From an uncultured Clostridia bacterium (lineage in GTDB: Bacteria; Bacillota; Clostridia; Tissierellales; Peptoniphilaceae), in NCBI GenBank assembly GCA_945916025.1, contig CAMEGD010000005.1:1-26822 (forward strand): 26,822 nt of DNA. The letters run 5' to 3'. This document shows positions 24,612-26,822 of the stretch, piece by piece. Both the position numbers and the translations under genes were made by a program. The notes beneath the pieces are model-generated. The model was given only the letters and a program-made list of their open reading frames with translations. It searched no databases and was not told the origin of the DNA. Each line of letters opens with the position of its first letter. Within the stretch, counting starts at the first letter, position 1.

Positions 24612-24841
24612 TATATTTTGTGCGCATCAGATGTTTAAATGAAATATTAATTTTCGTTTGCAATTATAAATACAATCAAGGCTATTATAGAAGAAAATCC
24701 TAATAAAATTAAAACAGTCTTAAATTATGATATCAAATTGAACTTTTTCCTTTATAAGTTTTTCTTAATCCTAATTATTTAATCCTCTATAAACTTCTCT
24801 ACAGGTGTTCGGTAATTTAAAATTTTCTTGGCAAATTATTC

Positions 24842-24882
24842 TTGATATATTTTTTATAAGTTTATTATAATAAACTTATAAA
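24842..24882 (+). promoter_or_regulatory. Promoter overlapped by a 30-base perfect palindrome
   Basis: TTGATA (24842-24847) and TATAAT (24866-24871) are 18 bases apart and lead to the small membrane gene at 24906. The -10 lies inside a perfect 30-base palindrome (24853-24882) with half-site TTTATAAGTTTATTA, which would suit binding of a dimeric repressor. Confidence 0.7.
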
Positions 24883-24905
24883 CGTTTGCGTTAGGGAGAG
24901 ATATA

Positions 24906-25082
24906 ATGACTAACAAGGAAAAGGCTATTAGTTTATCCAAAAAATCTATTATTGCTTATATTATTTTGAGCATGTTAGACTATTTTTTGGGATATATAAA
25001 TTTTTATCCTAGTAAGCTACCCATAATCATTTTTATTGCTATGAATGTGATGACCTTTATTATAGCTTTTGGAAAAGATTAA
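24906..25082 (+). CDS. 58-residue membrane protein, unknown
   Basis: This short frame starts ATG after GGGAGAG and encodes a basic N-terminus (MTNKEKAISLSKKS) followed by two hydrophobic segments (about residues 15-33 and 38-55) and a short GKD end. It has a good promoter, a ribosome site and a following terminator, so it is probably a real gene although I recognise no family. The two-helix hairpin layout fits small membrane-stress or regulatory proteins. It lies inside a stretch that looks like a mobile-element relic. Confidence 0.65.
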   Translation: MTNKEKAISLSKKSIIAYIILSMLDYFLGYINFYPSKLPIIIFIAMNVMTFIIAFGKD

Positions 25083-25124
25083 ATAAGATATAGTTGGAAT
25101 GCCTGGAAAGATAATAAACTAAGA

Positions 25125-25152
25125 AGTTAGCGTGATAGCTAGCTCTTTTTTT
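25125..25152 (+). terminator. Terminator of the 58-residue membrane protein gene
   Basis: AGTTAGC (25125-25131) pairs with GCTAGCT (25138-25144), including one G-U pair, around GTGATA and is followed by CTTTTTTT. Confidence 0.75.
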
Positions 25153-25260
25153 GTATGACGGGTATGCCCTCAATCTGTGGCGAAAGTCCACGTGGGGGGA
25201 GCTACCGACAAACCTCTAGAGTATCGCAACCTACTACAGGTTTCTAATTAATATAAAAAG

Positions 25261-25289
25261 AGAGATAAGTACAATATGCACTCATCTCT
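25261..25289 (-). terminator. Terminator of udk
   Basis: On the minus strand AGAGATGAGT (25280-25289) pairs with ACTTATCTCT (25261-25270), with one G-U pair, around nine bases and is followed by CTTTTTAT. It lies 48 bases after the udk stop. Confidence 0.8.
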
Positions 25290-25336
25290 TTGGGCCAACT
25301 TGGTCACTCTATCATAGACTTTAGGGTTTTTCTTCT

Positions 25337-25996
25337 TTAATCAAGTTTTAAAGTTTCTACTTGTTCATCTACAATTTCTGTAGAACTTAGACGTTTTTTT
25401 ACATTTTCAAGCAGCATTTCAATTGCAATTTTATTTTTTCCACCATAAGGAATAATTATATCTGCATATTTTTTAGAAGGGGCAACGAACTGGTCGTGCA
25501 TAGGCTTAACAGTATTTCTGTATTGGTCTATTACAGATTGTAAGGACCTTCCACGGTCGACAGCATCCCTTTGAATCCTCCTAATTAATCTCTCATCATC
25601 ATCAGTTTCAACATAGATTTTTATATCCATAAGGTCTCTTAAGTCCTTATTTTCTAAAACTAAGATTCCATCTACAACTATGACGTTTTTTGGCTTTACA
25701 ATTACCTGCTCATCAGACCTATCGTGGATAGTGTAGTCATATACAGGTCTTTTTATTTCATTTCCCTTAATAAGTTCCTTTAGATCTCTGATCATAATAT
25801 CAGTATCAAAAGCATTAGGGTGGTCATAGTTTAGCTTTACACGTTCTTCAAAAAGAAGGTTAGAATGGGACTTGTAGTAGCTATCGTGACACAATACTAT
25901 AATTTCATTTTTAAACTTTTTTCTTAATTCATCTACAATGGTTGACTTGCCAGAAGCAGTACCTCCAGCAACACCAATAACCGTAACTTTATCCAT
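25337..25996 (-). CDS. udk: Uridine kinase
   Basis: This 219-residue P-loop kinase phosphorylates uridine and cytidine to their monophosphates in pyrimidine salvage. The Walker A motif is GGTASGKST (residues 11-19). CHDSYYKSH, NYDHPNAFD, RPVYDYTIHDR and DGILVLEN are conserved family segments, and RRIQRDAVDRGRS is the lid region. An ATG twelve bases upstream (26008) is in frame, but the ribosome site GAGGTG lies between it and the ATG at 25996, so I chose the latter. The gene is monocistronic and transcribed toward the origin, the opposite of most genes on this arm. Confidence 0.95.
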   Translation of the reverse strand: MDKVTVIGVAGGTASGKSTIVDELRKKFKNEIIVLCHDSYYKSHSNLLFEERVKLNYDHPNAFDTDIMIRDLKELIKGNEIKRPVYDYTIHDRSDEQVIVKPKNVIVVDGILVLENKDLRDLMDIKIYVETDDDERLIRRIQRDAVDRGRSLQSVIDQYRNTVKPMHDQFVAPSKKYADIIIPYGGKNKIAIEMLLENVKKRLSSTEIVDEQVETLKLD

Positions 25997-26051
25997 AAGG
26001 CACCTCATATAAATTACTTTATTGTTACTAGGATATATTATTTAGTAGGAT

Positions 26052-26082
26052 TTGTAAAATATAAAAGTAAATTTGCTATAAT
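26052..26082 (+). promoter_or_regulatory. Promoter of the SGNH hydrolase gene
   Basis: TGCTATAAT (26074-26082) is an extended -10 element, with TTGTAA (26052-26057) 19 bases upstream as a weak -35. It is followed by TTGGAGGA before the ATG at 26101. Confidence 0.6.
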
Positions 26083-26100
26083 TGTCTTGGAGGATGACTT

Positions 26101-26646
26101 ATGAAAGTAGAAGTATTTGGAGATTCTATAAGAGCAGGATATAAATTAAAGGGAGAGTCTTATATAGAAAGGGTCTTTAAGGACAAGCTAGTGAACTATT
26201 CTTTTAATGGGGCTACTATATTTGATATCGCAAATATTATATATAACAATCTAGAAAGAGAAAAGGCTCTTGCCATAATAGGATGTGGAATAAACGACCT
26301 AATAATGGGAAAAAGTTTAGAGACCCTAATAGATAGGACCTTAATTTCAATAAAAAAACTTAAAGAATTAGACAGGATAGTATTAGTAGAGGGAATTCTT
26401 CATATAAAAAAAGATTACTTTCTGGCCCTCCATGATTTTTCAGAAGAAGAAATGAATGAAAAAATCCAAAAATTTAATAGGAAGATGAAAGAGATGTCCT
26501 TGGGAAAAGATTTTTTATTTATAGATTACAATAATTTAGAAATATCTACCTTTGATGGCCTCCATCCAGATGAAAATGGCCATACAGCTATGTTTGGACC
26601 ATTAAAGAAATTTGTTAAAAAACATGTAGATTTAAAAAGCTTATAA
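26101..26646 (+). CDS. SGNH/GDSL-type hydrolase
   Basis: This 181-residue protein has the SGNH hydrolase blocks in order: FGDSIRAG (nucleophile Ser9), a Gly in the FNGAT segment, GCGIND (about 61-66) and DGLHPDENGH (about 156-165) with the catalytic Asp-His. No signal peptide or membrane segment is seen, so it is probably cytoplasmic. Family members are esterases, lipases or acyl hydrolases acting on varied substrates; the substrate here is unknown. GGAGGA precedes the start. It is divergent from udk across 104 bases. Confidence 0.88.
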   Translation: MKVEVFGDSIRAGYKLKGESYIERVFKDKLVNYSFNGATIFDIANIIYNNLEREKALAIIGCGINDLIMGKSLETLIDRTLISIKKLKELDRIVLVEGILHIKKDYFLALHDFSEEEMNEKIQKFNRKMKEMSLGKDFLFIDYNNLEISTFDGLHPDENGHTAMFGPLKKFVKKHVDLKSL

Positions 26647-26761
26647 AAAATCCTACTTTTTCATATAATTTTGAGTGTAGTTTATCCTATGGGGTAAAAA
26701 CTCTATGATGGGAAAGCGATTTTATAATAGAATTTAGAAAATTGAGAAAGGAGACAGAAAA

Positions 26762-26822
26762 ATGACAGAAAAAAAGAAAAAAAGAAATTACAGATTAATC
26801 CTTTTGTACTAGTATTTCTGGT
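26762..26822 (+). pseudogene. Start of a membrane protein gene, apparently frameshifted (partial)
   Basis: AAAGGAG precedes ATG at 26762. The first frame reads MTEKKKKRNYRL and then stops at TAG within a few codons. From 26794 another frame reads INPFVLVFLV, a convincing start of a transmembrane helix. The two parts would join smoothly as RLNPFVLVFLV if one extra A were present near 26797, so a one-base deletion (or a sequencing error) is likely. A basic N-terminus followed by such a helix is common in transporters. The window ends here, so the family cannot be named. Confidence 0.5.

Larger units (their letters stand above)
24545..25329. repeat. 785-base accessory stretch bounded by imperfect inverted repeats
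   Basis: The left end carries AAACCCTAAA (24545-24554), TGTACTGCCCC (24564-24574) and AAGTTGGCCC (24580-24589). The right end carries the inverted counterparts GGGCCAACTT (25292-25301), a TGACC-like part and TTTAGGGTTT (25320-25329), in matching order and nearly equal spacing. TGTACTG-CCCC-AAAGTTGG resembles the termini of IS3/IS150-type insertion sequences. No transposase remains. Inside are a small membrane gene and two hairpins. I read it as a relic or non-autonomous element. Confidence 0.5.

Noticed and set aside
24612..24840. Possible coding remnant reading AIIEENPNKIKTVLNYDIK on the plus strand
   Set aside because: It has no start codon, no ribosome site and no recognised family, and composition is plain AT-rich DNA.
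25997..26008. Upstream ATG for udk
   Set aside because: The ribosome site GAGGTG lies downstream of it and serves the ATG at 25996.
1..26822. CRISPR arrays, rRNA and tRNA genes
   Set aside because: No regularly spaced repeats and no tRNA or rRNA signature were seen on reading both strands.

Overview
The window spans the replication origin of an AT-rich Gram-positive chromosome. Gene order (dnaA-dnaN-yaaA-recF-gyrB-gyrA on one side, rpmH-rnpA-yidD-yidC-jag-mnmE-mnmG-rsmG-parA-parB on the other), strong AGGAGG-type ribosome sites, B. subtilis-type parS sites and AT-rich codon use point to a low-GC Firmicute. The overall protein character suggests anaerobic Gram-positive cocci of the Anaerococcus/Peptoniphilus type; this genus-level guess is inference.

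Layout. Bases 1-1018 hold the 3' end of an unrecognised plus-strand gene, its terminator, and gene debris including a broken M20 amidohydrolase. Bases 1052-10694 form one tightly packed minus-strand cluster: dnaA, dnaN, yaaA, recF, gyrB, gyrA, rsbV, rsbW, sigB-type sigma. Bases 10695-11216 are the large DnaA-box cluster. A second origin element lies between dnaA and dnaN, with DnaA boxes, a GC patch, four TAG trios and an AT-rich stretch; it looks like the Bacillus unwinding element. From 11291 almost everything is on the plus strand: rpmH-rnpA-yidD-yidC-jag, then mnmE-mnmG-rsmG, then parS, a small membrane gene, a paired parS hairpin, parA-parB, a divergent PhzF-fold gene, a cyclodeaminase and murJ. 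Next come a 2-Cys peroxiredoxin, an 800-base accessory stretch bounded by imperfect inverted repeats, udk on the minus strand, an SGNH hydrolase, and the start of a gene that appears frameshifted. Transcription runs away from the origin on both arms.

How it works together. DnaA loads on boxes flanking its own gene and probably melts DNA beside dnaN. DnaN, RecF and gyrase are made from the same cluster. ParA/ParB act on the parS sites just upstream of parA. The rpmH operon supplies ribosome, RNase P and membrane-insertion factors; mnmE/mnmG/rsmG modify tRNA and rRNA. Appended to the gyrase genes is a sigma-B-type partner-switching module whose anti-sigma factor appears to have lost its ATP-binding motifs.

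The most interesting points are the degenerate RsbW coupled to gyrase, the DnaA-trio element, the paired parS inverted repeat that also looks like a terminator, a PhzF-fold protein without its catalytic glutamate in the par operon, a tyrosine at the main quinolone-resistance position of GyrA, and a 30-base palindrome over the promoter of a 58-residue membrane protein.
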